From: Aureococcus anophagefferens
Lineage: Eukaryota; Sar; Pelagophyceae; Pelagomonadales; Pelagomonadaceae
Assembly: GCF_000186865.1 (NCBI RefSeq)
Contig: NW_008705562.1
Span: 3,266,743-3,323,213 of the forward strand
Direction: 5' to 3'
Length of the DNA stretch: 56,471 nt
Part shown: one piece after another, positions 1-10,800 of the stretch
How the letters are laid out: the number at the start of each line of letters is the position of its first letter
Position numbering within the stretch: the first letter of the stretch is position 1
The notes under the pieces: generated by a model
Told to the model about the DNA's origin: nothing
Database searches by the model: none
What the model saw: the letters and a program-made list of their open reading frames with translations, nothing else
Position numbers and translations under genes: made by a program

Positions 1-2227
1 CCTCGAGGTGCCGGACCTCGGCGCCGCCGCGCGCGAGTTCGCGGCCGCGCGCGCGACCTTTGAGGCCGTGCTCGCCAGGGCAGGAAAAGGGTGATTCAAC
101 GTCGCTTCAACGTGAGTGTTGCGCGCGCGCGCGTTTCGGAAACAGCACCCACGCTTCGAGAGCGCTCCGAGAGATGATCGCTCGTCCAAAAATCAGCCGA
201 AACGAGCGGAAAACGACCGAGATAGGAGCCTTTGAAGTTGGGAATTTCGCACCCTTTTCCCGCCCAGGTGCTCGCGGCCGGCGACGCGCGCGCGGACGCG
301 CGCCTGCTCCGCGAGCTCTGCGGCGCGGCGCTGACCTGCGCCGGCGACTGCGCGGCGCGCGCGGACCCGCCGCGGCCCGGCGACGCCGCGCGGTGCTACG
401 AGGCGGCCGTCGCCGAGGTCGCGAAGATGCTCGAGGCGGCCGGCGGCGGCGGAGACGACGACGGCGCGCTCCGCGCGCTCCTCTGCGACGCGCTCCTGGG
501 CGTCGCCGTCGCGCGCCGCGACCTCGGCGACGACGCGGGCTTCCGCGACGCCGCGGGCAAGTACCTCGGCGCCGGCGGCGACGCGGCGGCGCTGCCCGCC
601 GAGGAGGCGGCGACGCAGAGCTACGAGCCCTGGTCCCAGGGCGACGAGGCGCTGACCATGCCCTTCGAGCTCAAGCAGGAGCCCGACGACGCGCCGCGGC
701 CCGCGGCGCGCGCGCGCCTCGCCGTCGCGCCGCGGCCCGCGCCCGACGCGGGCGGCGGGCTCCGGCGCCGCTTCGTGCACCTCAGGCTCCCGGCGGGCTT
801 CGCGGTCCTCGACGGCCGCGCCGCGCCGCCCCGGGGCGGCGCCGGCGCCGGCGGCGGGACGGGGAACGGCGGCGGCACCGGCACCGGCATCGCCACCGGC
901 GGCGGCGGCACCGGCGGCACCGGCGGCACCGGCCACGGCGGCGCGCGGCGCCGGGGCCCGCGCGCCGGCGCGGCCGCGGCCGCGCGGCCGCGGAGGAAGG
1001 CCGCGGCGCCGCGGGGCGCGGGCGGCGCCCCGGCGCGGCCGCGGGCCGCGTCCGCCGCGGCGCCGCGCGACCGGGCCGCCGGCGGCGTCGCGTCCGAGCC
1101 CCTCGCGGGCGCGGGCGTCCGCGTCGCCGGCGCGACGCGCGACGCGGGCCTCGCGGCGACGGTCGAGGCGAAGCTCGCCGCCGGCGCGACGACCCTCGAG
1201 GCGCGCCTCTGCCGCGGCGGCACGGCGACGGCCGCGGCGCTCCGGCGCTTCTCCCTCGCGTCCGCGACGCTGCGGACCGTCGAGCTCCGGCTGCGGCCTC
1301 GACCTCGCGTGCCTGAGCCCGCTGCGCGGCGCGGCGCTGCCGCGCCTCGAGCGCCTCGACCTCGGCGACAACCCGCTCACGCGGCGGCCCGCGGGCACGC
1401 TCGGCACCTGGCGCGAGGGCGCGCTAGCGCTCGAGGCGCTCGTCGCGAACGAAGCGCTCCGCGACCTCGACGTCGCCCGCGCGTGCCGCCGCCCCGCGGG
1501 CGCCGACTACCCGCCCGCGCACAACGCCGACGTCGCCGCGGCCCTCGCCCGGGGCCTCGCCGCGCGCACCGCGCGGCTCCGGCGCCTCGTCCTCGCCGGC
1601 AACGCGTTCGCGCCGGAGAGCTGGGCGCCGCTCCTCGCGGCGGTCGGCGCCGCGCCGCCGACGGAGGTCCTGGACGTCGCCGAATGCGTCGCATTGGCGA
1701 CGCCGGCGCCGCCGTCCCTGACCTGGGCCCGGGACCTCGCGCGCGCGGTCGCCGGGTGCGGCGCCGCGGTCCTCGACGACGCGCGCGACCTCGTCGCCGC
1801 CGCGGGCGGGCCCAGCGGACCAAACGCGCCCGCGCGCCTCTCGGCGCTGGGCGTCGGCGACGCCGAGCTCGTCGTCGCGCTCGCGCCGCGCGTCGCGGTC
1901 CTCGACGCGAGCTACCGGCCCGCGGCGCCGCGGCTCCTCCGGTCGCTCGGCGCCGCCGAAAGGCTCGCGGACCTCGCGCTGCGCGGCTGCGGCCTCGGCG
2001 CCGAGGGCCTCTGCCTCGCGCTCCGGGCGCCCGCGCTCCGGTCCCTCGACGCCGCGGAGAACGACCTCTCCGCGGTCGCGGGCGACGCGGCCGCGTCGCT
2101 CGCGGCCGCGGCGGCGGCGCACCCGACGCTCGCGACGCTCGACCTGTCCTTCACGCGCCTCCCGCCCGCCGCGGCGGCGGCGCTGGCCGCCGCGTTTCGC
2201 GGGACGCTCGTCCGCGACGAGGACTAG
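1..2227 (+). CDS. TPR plus leucine-rich-repeat protein, Tonsoku (TONSL)-like, 5' partial, with an apparent frameshift
   Basis: The gene runs in from the left edge. Exon 1..67 reads in frame (ends ATFEA), introner IE1 is removed with the preceding TSD copy (intron 68-267, GT-AG, phase 0), and exon 268-2227 continues VLAAGDARAD. The first part looks like TPR helices (ARCYEAAVAEVAKMLEAA). A low-complexity Gly/Arg/Ala stretch follows at about 830-1110. The C-terminal half is a series of leucine-rich repeats (LRTVEL.., LERLDLGDNPL, LRRLVLAGNAF, LRSLDAAENDL, LATLDLSFTRL) up to TAG at 2225-2227. The LRRs before and after about 1291 lie in different frames. Dropping one base there gives an uninterrupted LRR and 1959 nt (653 codons), so a one-base insertion or sequencing error is likelier than an intron. 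TPR followed by LRR recalls TONSL/TSK replication-repair proteins, but no ankyrin block is visible; the name is tentative. The stop overlaps the stop of the next gene. Confidence 0.6.
76..267 (+). mobile_element. Introner IE1 (family 1, 192 bp) forming an intron
   Basis: A 192-bp element flanked by the perfect 8-bp duplication GTGCTCGC (68-75 and 268-275). Imperfect terminal inverted repeats of about 18 bp: left end CAGGGCAGGAAAAGGGTG, right end complementary (CACCCTTTTCCCGCCCAG). The intron is TSD copy 1 plus the element: GT from the TSD, AG from the element end, phase 0. The core CCAAAAATCAGCCGAA lies near 184-199. The GATTCAACG end faces the gene's 5' side. Confidence 0.93.
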
Positions 2228-3081
2228 CTTCTTAGAACCAGCGCCGTGTGGAAGACGAGGTTCGGGAAGTAGAGGACGTGCGCCCACTCGAACGCGTCCC
2301 GGGAGCCGCGCGCGCCCTGGAGCTTGAGCAACGTCGCCTCCTGCTTCGTGACCTCGTGGACGACGCCCTGGGTGACCGTCGCCACGAAGCCGAAGCCCCA
2401 GAAGAAGAGCCAGCCCTGGTCCGTGAGCGTCGCCAGCAGCCAGAAAGCGAACGCGCCGCAGTGCACGAGGCCGCCGCGGAGCGGGTCGTCGCGGCCCGCG
2501 AGCGCGACGGCGGCGGCGACGGCGGCGGCGTTGACGGCGGCCTTGTGCGCGGCGAGCGCGCCGCGGTGGCGCGCCGCGGCGGCCGCCGCGGCCGTCCAGG
2601 CCGCGAGCGCGGCCGCGAAGCTCGCGGGCGCCGGCGGCCGCTCGAGCACCAGGGCGTCGACGGCCAGCGCCACGACGACACCCTGGGCGAAGACGAGCGG
2701 GCGCCAGCGGTCCGCGACGCGCTTGCCCGCCGCGGCCGCGGCGACGAGCGCGGCGACGGACGCGAGCCGCGCGGCCGGCGGGCAGCCCGGCGCGGACAGG
2801 AGCGCGGGCGCCCAGCAGGCGACGGTGAGCGCGCGGAGCGCCGGGGGCCAGCCGGCCGCGGCCTCCACGCTCGCGAGGAGCGCAAAATTAGTCGCGAGCT
2901 GCAAGACTAAGCAGAGCATATGCAGCCGGAGGTTCAGCGCGTCGTCGTGGTCTCTGTGGAAGTGCGCAAACGCGCTGTCATAATCCGACGCCCAGAAGGC
3001 GCCGAGGACCGCCTTTGGTGGATAGGAGAAGAAGGGCGCCGGCGCGAAGAGGCAGATCTGCTGCGTCTTGAGCCAATCCAT
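2224..3081 (-). CDS. Multi-pass membrane protein, possibly DUF962/Mpo1-like
   Basis: ATG at 3081 (MDWLKTQQ), 285 residues, stop TAG at 2226-2224. Several hydrophobic, Ala-rich segments suggest at least six membrane spans. Near the N-terminus, after a hydrophobic patch, is FAHFHRDHDDALNLRLHML, which resembles the H..N..H pattern at the start of DUF962/Mpo1 proteins (yeast Mpo1 is an ER fatty-acid alpha-oxidation enzyme). That match is from memory and weak. The C-terminus (LTDQGWLFFWGFGFVATVT) is another membrane pair. An upstream tandem repeat (3070-3158) duplicates the start-codon surroundings, so an in-frame non-ATG extension to 3156 is unlikely to be real. The gene is convergent with the TPR/LRR gene; their stops share the tetranucleotide CTAG at 2224-2227. 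Confidence 0.7.
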   Translation of the reverse strand: MDWLKTQQICLFAPAPFFSYPPKAVLGAFWASDYDSAFAHFHRDHDDALNLRLHMLCLVLQLATNFALLASVEAAAGWPPALRALTVACWAPALLSAPGCPPAARLASVAALVAAAAAGKRVADRWRPLVFAQGVVVALAVDALVLERPPAPASFAAALAAWTAAAAAAARHRGALAAHKAAVNAAAVAAAVALAGRDDPLRGGLVHCGAFAFWLLATLTDQGWLFFWGFGFVATVTQGVVHEVTKQEATLLKLQGARGSRDAFEWAHVLYFPNLVFHTALVLRS

Positions 3082-3158
3082 CGATGGTAATCCTCGATCA
3101 CACGAAGAGGCAGTACTGCGGTTTGATCCAATCCATCGACGGTGATCCTCGATCACAC
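3070..3158. repeat. Two-copy tandem repeat spanning a start codon
   Basis: Two near-identical units of about 32 bp (about 3071-3103 and 3127-3158, offset 56 bp) share ATCCATCGA(T/C)GGT(A/G)ATCC followed by TCGATCACAC. The right-hand copy lies upstream of the minus-strand membrane protein gene and repeats its start region (ATGGATTGG). Confidence 0.85.
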
Positions 3159-3261
3159 TCTGATGATACTACAGTAAGAACCAGCAGCAACCCCAAGATT
3201 GGGCCGCAGCGGCCTTGAAGGTGCATCTCGAACAAACATCGCTGGGCAGCCTCACCGCATC

Positions 3262-4092
3262 ATGGTGCCGCGCGTGCTCTGCGTCGCGGGCCTCGCGGGC
3301 GCGCTGCAGACGCCGAGCTTCTACCGGGAGGCGGCGAAGCGCGCCGGCACGCCGGCGTTCTACGGCGCGTCCACGGACGGCCGCGTCCTCGACGAGCCGC
3401 GGCCGCTCATCATCGGCGTCGCCGGCGGCACGGCGTCGGGCAAGACGGCGCTGACGGAGCGCGTCGTCGAGCAGCTCAACGGCGAGGACATCGTGTCCAT
3501 CACGCAGGACTCGTTCTACCGGGACCTGAGCGACGGCCAGCTCGCGCGCGTCGCGGACATCAACTTCGACGCGCCGGCCGCGTTCGACTTCGACCACTGC
3601 GTCGACGTCCTCGCGCGGCTCCGGCGGGGCGAGGCGGGCGTGCGCGTGCCGACCTACGACTTCGTCGCGAACGCGCGGCGGCCCGCGCGCGAGGACGTCG
3701 TCGTCGGCGGCGTGCCGCGCATCGTCGTCTTCGAGGGCATCCTGGCGCTCTGGGACGCGCGGCTCCGGGACCAGTTCGACATCAAGATCTTCGTCGACGC
3801 GGACCCGGACGTGCGCCTCGCGCGGCGCATCAAGCGCGACATCGCGTGCCGCGGCCGCGACCTCGACGGCGTCCTCGCGCAGTACATGACCTTCGTGAAG
3901 CCCGCCTTCGACGAGTTCATCCTCCCGACCAAGGCCCACGCCGACGTCGTCATCCCCCGCGGCGCGGAGAACGCCGTCGCCATCGACCTGCTCGTCCGCG
4001 GCATCCGCGAGCGCACCATGGAGCGCGCGGCGCTGGGCGTCGCCGCGCTGGAGCCCCGCGCGAGGAGCGCCGCCGACGCGTTCCTCGTATAG
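3262..4092 (+). CDS. Uridine kinase (uridine-cytidine kinase)
   Basis: 276 residues from ATG 3262; in-frame sequence upstream has no ATG. The P-loop GVAGGTASGKT (about residues 52-62) is followed by ITQDSFYRDL, NFDAPAAFDFD (the uridine-binding region with DHPDAFD-like spacing), VPTYDF and VFEGILAL, then FVDADPDVRLARRIKRD of the lid. This is the full uridine kinase/phosphoribulokinase-like fold. It phosphorylates uridine and cytidine with ATP or GTP in pyrimidine salvage. No uracil phosphoribosyltransferase domain follows. The N-terminus MVPRVLCVAGLAGALQTPSF is hydrophobic and could be a signal or plastid bipartite leader (SF near a possible cleavage site); this is inference. A 5' motif resembling the one before the 51-kb gene (ACATCG..GGGCAGC) precedes the start. 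Confidence 0.93.
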   Translation: MVPRVLCVAGLAGALQTPSFYREAAKRAGTPAFYGASTDGRVLDEPRPLIIGVAGGTASGKTALTERVVEQLNGEDIVSITQDSFYRDLSDGQLARVADINFDAPAAFDFDHCVDVLARLRRGEAGVRVPTYDFVANARRPAREDVVVGGVPRIVVFEGILALWDARLRDQFDIKIFVDADPDVRLARRIKRDIACRGRDLDGVLAQYMTFVKPAFDEFILPTKAHADVVIPRGAENAVAIDLLVRGIRERTMERAALGVAALEPRARSAADAFLV

Positions 4093-4266
4093 ACGCGCGG
4101 CGGCGGTGGTTCGCAGGGGGGCAGCGGAGCGCCTGCGCGTGAGACGTTGAGGTCAATGTTGTTGGTCGGCAACAAAAAACTGTGGCAGCCAAGGGCCTGG
4201 CCTGTTGCCAGGGGCCGCACCCCGCGCGCGCTGAGGGCTCGGGTCGCCCGCCCCCCCTGAGAGGCC

Positions 4267-5178
4267 ATGGGCAACCTCTTCAGCGCGGACAACAGCGTGG
4301 CGCTCCTGCTGCCGCAGGCCCTCGAGAGCGGCGGCGACGCCGTCGCCTACCCGTGGCTGGCGCCGCTCCCCGACGCCCTCGGGGAGGTCGAGGGCTACGC
4401 GAAGACGAGCGACGCGCACCAGGCGGCCATGCGGGCGTCCATGCAGGCGCCGGGCGACGGCGCCCTCCTGGGCGCGGCCCTGGAGGCGCTCGCGCCGGGC
4501 GTGCGCGCCGTCGTCCGATGGGGCGACCTCGCGGACGGCGTCGCCGCGAAGCTCCCCCCGCTCGTGGGCGCCTTCGCGGCCGAGGCGAAGGCGCTCGTCG
4601 CGAAGAAGGCCCTGGTCGAGGGCGGCGCCCCCCCCGCGGCGACGGCCGCGCTGCTCGAGCTCCTCGAGTTCCTCCTCGCGTTCGACGGCGCGAAGCTCGT
4701 GACGCCGTGCATCCAGAACGAGTTCGCCTTCATCAAGCGCGCGGCGCAGAAGGACCCCGGGGCGACATCGGTCATCCTCGACTCGAACCGCGCGCCCGCC
4801 GTGTCCATGTTCATCGCGCAGGCGTCGCCGATGCTCGCGGCCGCGGCCGGCGCCGTCGACGCGCCGGGCGCCAAGGCGCTCGGCGCGCTCGCCGCGGGCT
4901 GCGCCCAGGCCCTCCAGGGCAAGAAGCTCGGCGACGGCGCCGCGTCCAAGTGCTGCCGCGCCATGGTCGCGGCGCTCGTCCTCGTGGACCTCGCCAACAA
5001 GACGCCCGGCGGGGCCTTTGGCGGCGCGGGCGGCTGCCAGGTCGCCAAGTGCGTCGCCGCGATCAAAAAGCGCGCCGCGCCGGGCGACGCGCCGAAGCTG
5101 CTGAGCGCCGTCCAGTACACGACGCGCAACTACGGCCAGCACGCGTCCGCGGCCGTGAGGACCGCCGTCGAGGGCTAG
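4267..5178 (+). CDS. CYRI/FAM49 homologue (DUF1394), putative Rac1-binding actin regulator
   Basis: 303 residues, close to the 320-odd of animal CYRI-A/B. It starts MGN, which offers an N-myristoylation glycine as in CYRI. Segments align by eye with the family: LEFLLAFDGAKLVTPCIQNE (animal counterpart F..LRFDELKM.NPAIQND), VSMFIAQASPML, CCRAMVAALVLVD, PGGAF and LLSAVQYTTRN near the C-terminus. CYRI proteins bind active Rac1 and restrain the Scar/WAVE complex. No introner interrupts the gene. TGTGGC lies 86 bp upstream of the ATG (4181-4186). The short spacer before it (4093-4266) shows nothing else recognisable. Confidence 0.88.
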   Translation: MGNLFSADNSVALLLPQALESGGDAVAYPWLAPLPDALGEVEGYAKTSDAHQAAMRASMQAPGDGALLGAALEALAPGVRAVVRWGDLADGVAAKLPPLVGAFAAEAKALVAKKALVEGGAPPAATAALLELLEFLLAFDGAKLVTPCIQNEFAFIKRAAQKDPGATSVILDSNRAPAVSMFIAQASPMLAAAAGAVDAPGAKALGALAAGCAQALQGKKLGDGAASKCCRAMVAALVLVDLANKTPGGAFGGAGGCQVAKCVAAIKKRAAPGDAPKLLSAVQYTTRNYGQHASAAVRTAVEG

Positions 5179-5241
5179 CGGGCTCCCGCGCGCGCCCGCG
5201 GCCGCGCGGCGCGGCCCCACGCCCCCCCACGCACTGTAAGA

Positions 5242-7772
5242 TTAGGACACGTCCGCGGCCCGGGCGCGCTTCGAAGCCGGCGCGCCCGCGGCCGCGCGCT
5301 TCGGCTTCGCCTGGTCCTCCGCGGGCCGGTCGTGCGCGACGGGCGCGGGCTTGGGCCGGCCCGACGCGCCGAAGGCGCCGCCGGCGAGGCCGCGCTGGGG
5401 GCCGAAGGCGCCCTTGAAGGCCTTGGCCGGGTCCTTGGCCGCGAGGCGGTCCAGGTCCCGGAGCCCGCGCCTCGCGTCGTCGCAGGCGTCGTCGACGTCG
5501 AGGCACCGGCGGAAGAGCGACCGCGCGCCTGGGCAGCAAAAGAGAGATTCAACGTCGCTTCAACGTGAGTGTTCCGCGCGCGCGCGTTCCGGTAAAAGCA
5601 CCCACGCTTCGAGACCGTTCCGAGAGATGATCGCTCGTCCAAAAATCAGCCGAAACGAGTGGAAAACGGCCGAGATATGAGCCTTTGAAGTTGGGAATTT
5701 CGCTCTCTTTTGCTGCCCGACCGCGCGCCGTCGTGGTCCTTGAGCGCGACGAGGGCGCGGCCCCCGCGGTAGAGCGCCTTGAGGTTGCCCTCGTCGACCT
5801 GGAGCACCGCGTGGCAGTCCTCGCAGACGCGGTCGTGCGCGCAGCGCTTGAGGTCCGCCGCGGCGCGGTTGAGGCGGCAGTCGCGGTAGAGCGCGGCGAG
5901 CCGCGCCTCGGCGTCGGCCCGCCGCGCCTGGAGCGCCGTCGGCCCCCGCTCCGGCGCGTCCTCGACGGCCGCGTCGTAGGCGACGCGGCCCGCGGCCTCG
6001 GGGTCGTGCGCGTGCGCGAGCGGGTCGAGCGCGAGCGCGTCGCCCGCGTCGCCCGCGGCGGCGATGGCCGCCGTGTAGCGCCGCGCGGCCCGGGCGAAGG
6101 CGCCGGCCTTGTAGTGGGCGCCGCCGAGGGCCTTGAGCTCCTCCGCGGCCTCGAGCGCCGCGGCGCACCGCGCGAGCGGGTCGCCGCCGCCGCCGCCGCC
6201 GCCGCGGAGCAGGCCCGCGCCGCGCCGCGCGACGGAGACGAGCTCGAGCGTCGCGACGAGGCCCGCCGAGTAGCAGGCCGGGTCGGCGACGGCGCCGAGC
6301 GCGCCGCCGGGGCCGCCGTAGTGGAACGCGTCGATGTCCGCGAGCCGCGGCGCCGTCGGCGGCGCCGCGGCCGACGGCGGCCGCACGAAGCCCAGGTCCG
6401 GCGCCTCGATGGCGATCTCCGCGACCTCGCCGACGACCATGCGCCGCACGCCGAGCTCGACGCCGCGGCAGAGCGGCGCGGCGACGAGCGGCGACGAACA
6501 GAACGTCGCGCGCGCGTCCTCGTCGAGCGCCCACGCCGCCGCCTCGCCGCCGGGGGCCCCCGGCGCCGCGACGGCGGAGCCGTAGCAGCAGGCGACGGGG
6601 CCGCCGCCCGCGCGGCGCACGACGCCCCGGACGGCGACGACGTCGAGGTCGCGCGGGAACGGCAGCGGGCCCGCGTCGTCGCCGGGCCGGCGCAGCGTCC
6701 GCTTCAGCACGGCCCCCGGCCGCTCCGGGAAGCAGTCCTCGTGCTCGACGAAGGACAGGAGCGTGACGAGGCAGAGGTCGCCGCCGCGCGTCGCCACGTA
6801 GGCCGTCTCGCCCGGGACCATCGTCTCGAGCGCCGCGCGGACGCCGTCGACGGCCGCGCCCCGGCGGCTCGACTCGCTCGGGTTCGCGACGCGCGGCGAC
6901 TCGAGGCGCGCCGCGTCGCCCGCCTCGAGGTCGTCGACGTCGCCGGGGCCCGGCGCCGCGGCCGCGCCGGGCCACGCCCACGTGCGGAACGTCAGCGGCG
7001 TCCGCTCGTAGACGACGTCGCAGCGCGCGCCCGGCGTGCGCCAGCCCGCGCCCGCGTCCCGCGTCCACTTGAGCACGGCGCCGGCGCCGAGCGCGCCGGA
7101 CGCGTCGACGCAGCCGGAGGGCCGGACCGCGACGAGCTCGACGTCGAGCGCGACGGCCTCGTCCGCGTCGACGCCGCGCGCGAAGCCCGACGACGCCGCG
7201 GCGGCCATGGCCGCCCGGGCGGCGGCGTCGAAGCGCGCGTCGCCGAAGGCGAGCGACGCGGCGGCCTCGAAGTCCGCGCGCTCGCCGACGGCGAGCGTCG
7301 CGGCGGCCTCGGACCAGCACCGCGGCACCGCGGCGCCGCCGACGACGAATTCCGCGGTCGCGCCGGCGGCCGTCGCCCAGAACGGCGCGCCCCGCGACGC
7401 CGACCGCGCGGAGCCCCGCACCGTCGCGACGTCGCCCCAGGCCGCGCGCCGCGCGCCGCCGGCCGCCGCCGCCGCCGCCGTCGACCGCTTCAGGAGCGAG
7501 CCGTCGCCCAGGACGTCGGCCCAGCCGGGCCGCGGCGCGGCCCTCGCGCTCGCCGCCGCGCGGCTCGCCGCCCAGACCTCGCTCGGCAGCTTCGGCATGG
7601 CCGGCCCGGCGTCGGCGCTCGCGTAGATCGACGACGGCCACTCCGGGTCCTCGGCCATGAGCTTGAGGGCGCCGTCGAACTCGTCGCGCAGCTTCTGCAT
7701 CTCCTCGCGCGCCTCGTCGCTGTCGTAGTCGAAGTAGTCCACGCGGCCGAACTTGCCGGTCGTCTTCGCCAT
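5242..7772 (-). CDS. FKBP-like TPR co-chaperone with degenerate PPIase domains
   Basis: Exon 1 is 7772-5729, introner IE2 is removed (intron 5728-5529, GC-AG, phase 1), exon 2 is 5528-5242. The total of 2331 nt gives 776 residues with the frame intact across the junction (LKDHDGARSLFRRC). N-terminal MAKTTGKFGRVDYFDYDSDE. Two FKBP-like blocks can be followed: GAVLKWTRDAGAGWRTPGAR, then later GAVLKRTLRRPGDDAGPLPF with CRGVELGVRRMVVGEVAEI. Most catalytic aromatic residues of FKBPs are not evident, so isomerase activity is doubtful. C-terminal TPRs (GAHYKAGAFARAARRYTAAI, LKALYRGGRALVALKDHDGA) are of the FKBP4/5 or TTC4 type that binds Hsp90. A basic tail (KPKRAAAGAPASKRAR) may be a nuclear signal. 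A (GCC)n tract at 6180-6207 codes for poly-Gly. Confidence 0.82.
5529..5720 (+). mobile_element. Introner IE2 (family 1, 192 bp)
   Basis: 192 bp; duplication CCGCGCGC (plus strand) at 5521-5528 and 5721-5728 (10 bp match if the next two bases are included). Ends CTGGGCAGCAAAAGAGAG and its complement are 16 bp of near-perfect inverted repeat. The host gene is on the minus strand: donor GC from the TSD, acceptor CAG from the element, phase 1. The GATTCAACG end faces the gene's 3' side. Confidence 0.92.
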
Positions 7773-7890
7773 GGTTGTGTGAAGGGCGAGCGCTCTTAGG
7801 GCTTGGCCGCGACCATATCGATGGCGCCGCTTGAAGCGAAGTTGCAGTGATGTTGACGCAGGGGACAGCGATGTTGACACAGGGGACAGG

Positions 7891-10800
7891 TTACTTGGGG
7901 TACTGGATCGTCTCCCGCTTGTGGTTGCACTGGATCATGGACCACTTGGGGACGTCGACGGTGTCGGCCATGCGGGGCTGGACGGCGATGAGGTTCGCGG
8001 CCGTGTATACGGACTCGTCGATGGTGTCGCGGTGCTGGAGCGCGGCGGCGGCGGACGCGCCGCCGCCCTGGCTCTGGGCCTTGAGCTGCTTCGCCGTGAG
8101 CTTGGGGAAGATGGAGCGCATCTTCCGCTTCCGCTTGAGGAACTTCTGCGTCTCGCTGTTGATCGCGCGGCAGCCGCAGACGCAGTAGTGGCCGTGGGGC
8201 CGCTTCTTGCCCTGGCGCCGCGTGCCGAGCTTGAGGAGGCCCGCGTCCTGGCGCAGCGCCTCGACCTCCTCGTTCCGCTCGATGGTCTGGATCGCGTGGC
8301 CGAGGCGGCTCCACGCGTTGCCCGCCTTGCCGCGCTTCATCGTGATCATGGCGAGCACGAACTCGTCGTAGTCCATCTGGCCGCTGCGGTCCATGTCGAC
8401 CTCGTGCATGAGGCCCCGCGCGCGCCCGTCGCTGAGCACGTCGCCCGTGAGCGTCTTCACGAGCAGCTTGAGCTCGCCGACGTCGATCGCGCCGGACCCG
8501 TCGAGGTCCATGGCGTTGAACTGCTCCTCGAGGTGGCCCATCTCCTCGTCGCTGAGGTGCTCCGACGCCTCCCGGATCAGGGCCTCGGGCAGGAAGAAGC
8601 GCACCTCCGCGGGCGACTCGTACGACGCCTCGCCCGTGTCCGGGTTCCGCCAGTACTTGGAGCCCGGGATCTGCGGGTGGGGCACCTTCTCCCAGGCGCC
8701 GACCTTGAGCGCCATCTCCTCCTTCTTCTTCTCGATGAGCTTCTTGTTCTTCTTGGGCACGCGCGGCCGGTTGTAGTACTCCCACCACTCCTTGGCCTTG
8801 GCGGCCGCGGTCCGCGCGAACGGCGCGCGCTCGACGCGCGCGCGCTTGAGCGTGTCCACGGCCTTGGCGAAGGCCGTGTAGTCGAGCTCGGCCTTGGGGT
8901 CCAGGTCCGCCTGGTAGAAGAGCCAGAGGATGTCCGTCGGCGACAGCATCTCGCCGATCATCGGCAGGCAACTCTCGAACTCGCGGAGCGAGATCGCGTG
9001 CGACTTGTCGACGTCCTTCTCCATGAACGTGTGCTTGATGTTCGCGAGCTCGTCGGTCGTGAACTTGAGGAAGACGTCCGTGGGCAGGTTGTAGGGGTCG
9101 TGCTCGGGCCGGCTCCACGTCGTCTTCCGCATCTTCGCGTTGTAGTAGTACGGCGGGCCCTCGGCGGGCGCGACCTCGACCCAGCCCTCGGGCAGCGGCT
9201 CGATGACGCGCGTCTGGTTGCTCCAGGCGCTGGGCACGGAGACGCCGACGTCGTTGTGCGTGAAGACGCGGAAGCGGTACCACGCGTCGTTCGCGAGCTC
9301 GTCGACGACGATCGCCGTCGGCGGCTTTCGAGCGCGCGCGCGGTCGAGCTCCGCGGGCGTCGCCGCGCGGCCCGACGCCTTGGCGGCGGCGGCGTCGGCC
9401 TGGGCCTGGGCCGCCGGGTCGACGTAGACGCTGCCCTTGTCCTCCCAGTCCCCCGCGTCGCCGTCGTGGCGCCGCTGGCGCTCGACGGTGAAGCCGAGGA
9501 CCGTGTGGCCGTCCATGTCCCGCGGCCAGGACCACCAGACCCGCGCCTGGCCGCAGGCGCCCGCGGCGGCGAGGGACTGGGGCGGCTCCGGGAAGCCGCG
9601 CTTCGCCCGGAGCAGCGCGAGCGGCAGCGACGTCCGCGCGCCGGCCGTCGCCTTGCGCTCGTGCTCCGCGATCTCCGCGGCGAGGGCCTCCGCCGCGGGC
9701 CGCGGGTCGTCCCAGACGGGCTCGAGCGTGCAGGAGTCGTACCAGTAGGGCCGCCCCGTCCGCGGGTCCCGCACGGCGACGAAGACGGGCTCCACGTCCG
9801 GGTTCCGCCGCGGCTCGACGCGGCCGGGCACGCAGCTCGCCTCGACGTGGAGCGTGAGCTTGCCGACGGGCTCGTCGCCGTCGGGCCCGCCCATGATGTC
9901 GCGCACGCCCGGGCAGTCGTGGGGGTAGACGAGGTGCTCGTGGGGGATGGTCACGGCGCCGATCGTCGCGTCGCGCTCGCCCCACCTGGGCGAGACGAGG
10001 GTGCGAAATTCCCAACTTCAAAGGCTCCTCTCTCGGCCGGTGTCCACTCGTTTCGGCTGACTTTTGGACGAGCGATCATCTCTCGGAACGGTCTCGAAGC
10101 GTGGATGCTTTTCCCAGAACGCGCGCGCGCGGAACACTCACGTCGAAGCGACGTTGAATCACTCTCGTCCTGCCCCGCGCCCCACCGGTCCTTCTTGTCG
10201 TAGACGACGACCGTGAGCGGGTCGCCCCAGACCTCGTCGTCGGGCACGGGCACGTCGACGTCGACGACGTGGTACCACATGGGCCGCAGCGCGTCCGTGC
10301 GCGGGGGCGTGTCGTCGCCCCACTTGGCGTCGCGGTAGAGCACGCGCGCGTACGGGTCCGGGATCGCGTCGCGCGCGTCGTCCGTCTCCGCGAGGTCGAA
10401 GACGCCGACGAGCGTGATGCGGACGTGGGCGACGAGGCGCACGCGCACCGTGAGCGTGCCGCGGTCGATGGCGACGGCGATCTCGTCCTTCTTCTTCTTC
10501 GACTGGCGGCTGACGATGCCCGCGGGGTCGTCCTTGAGCTTGAGCGTGCGCCAGCCCGCCTGGGCCAGGAGGTCCGCGTGGTCGAGGCAGGCGTAGCCCA
10601 AAAAGTCGTTCTTCCCGACGATGTCCTCGTCGACGACGCGGAGCTCGCACTTGGCCTCGAGGAGGTCCTGCGCGCCGAGGCACTTGCCCTTGAACTTGGG
10701 CAGCAGGAACCGCTCGTCGACCCACTTCGGGTAGAGCGTCTTGCGCTTCGTCGCCGTGCGGCCGATCTGGATGCCGCCGGCGTAGACCTCCGCGAAGGGG

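Noticed and set aside
5519..5730. 10-bp rather than 8-bp target duplication for IE2 (and IE4)
   Set aside because: The extra two matching bases occur only in these copies; IE1, IE3 and IE7 limit the duplication to exactly 8 bp.
7891..9954. Separate gene starting MTIPHEHLVYPHD downstream of IE3
   Set aside because: The ATG (or GTG) lies inside a C2 domain whose first half is in the preceding exon. Exact removal of IE3 makes them continuous.
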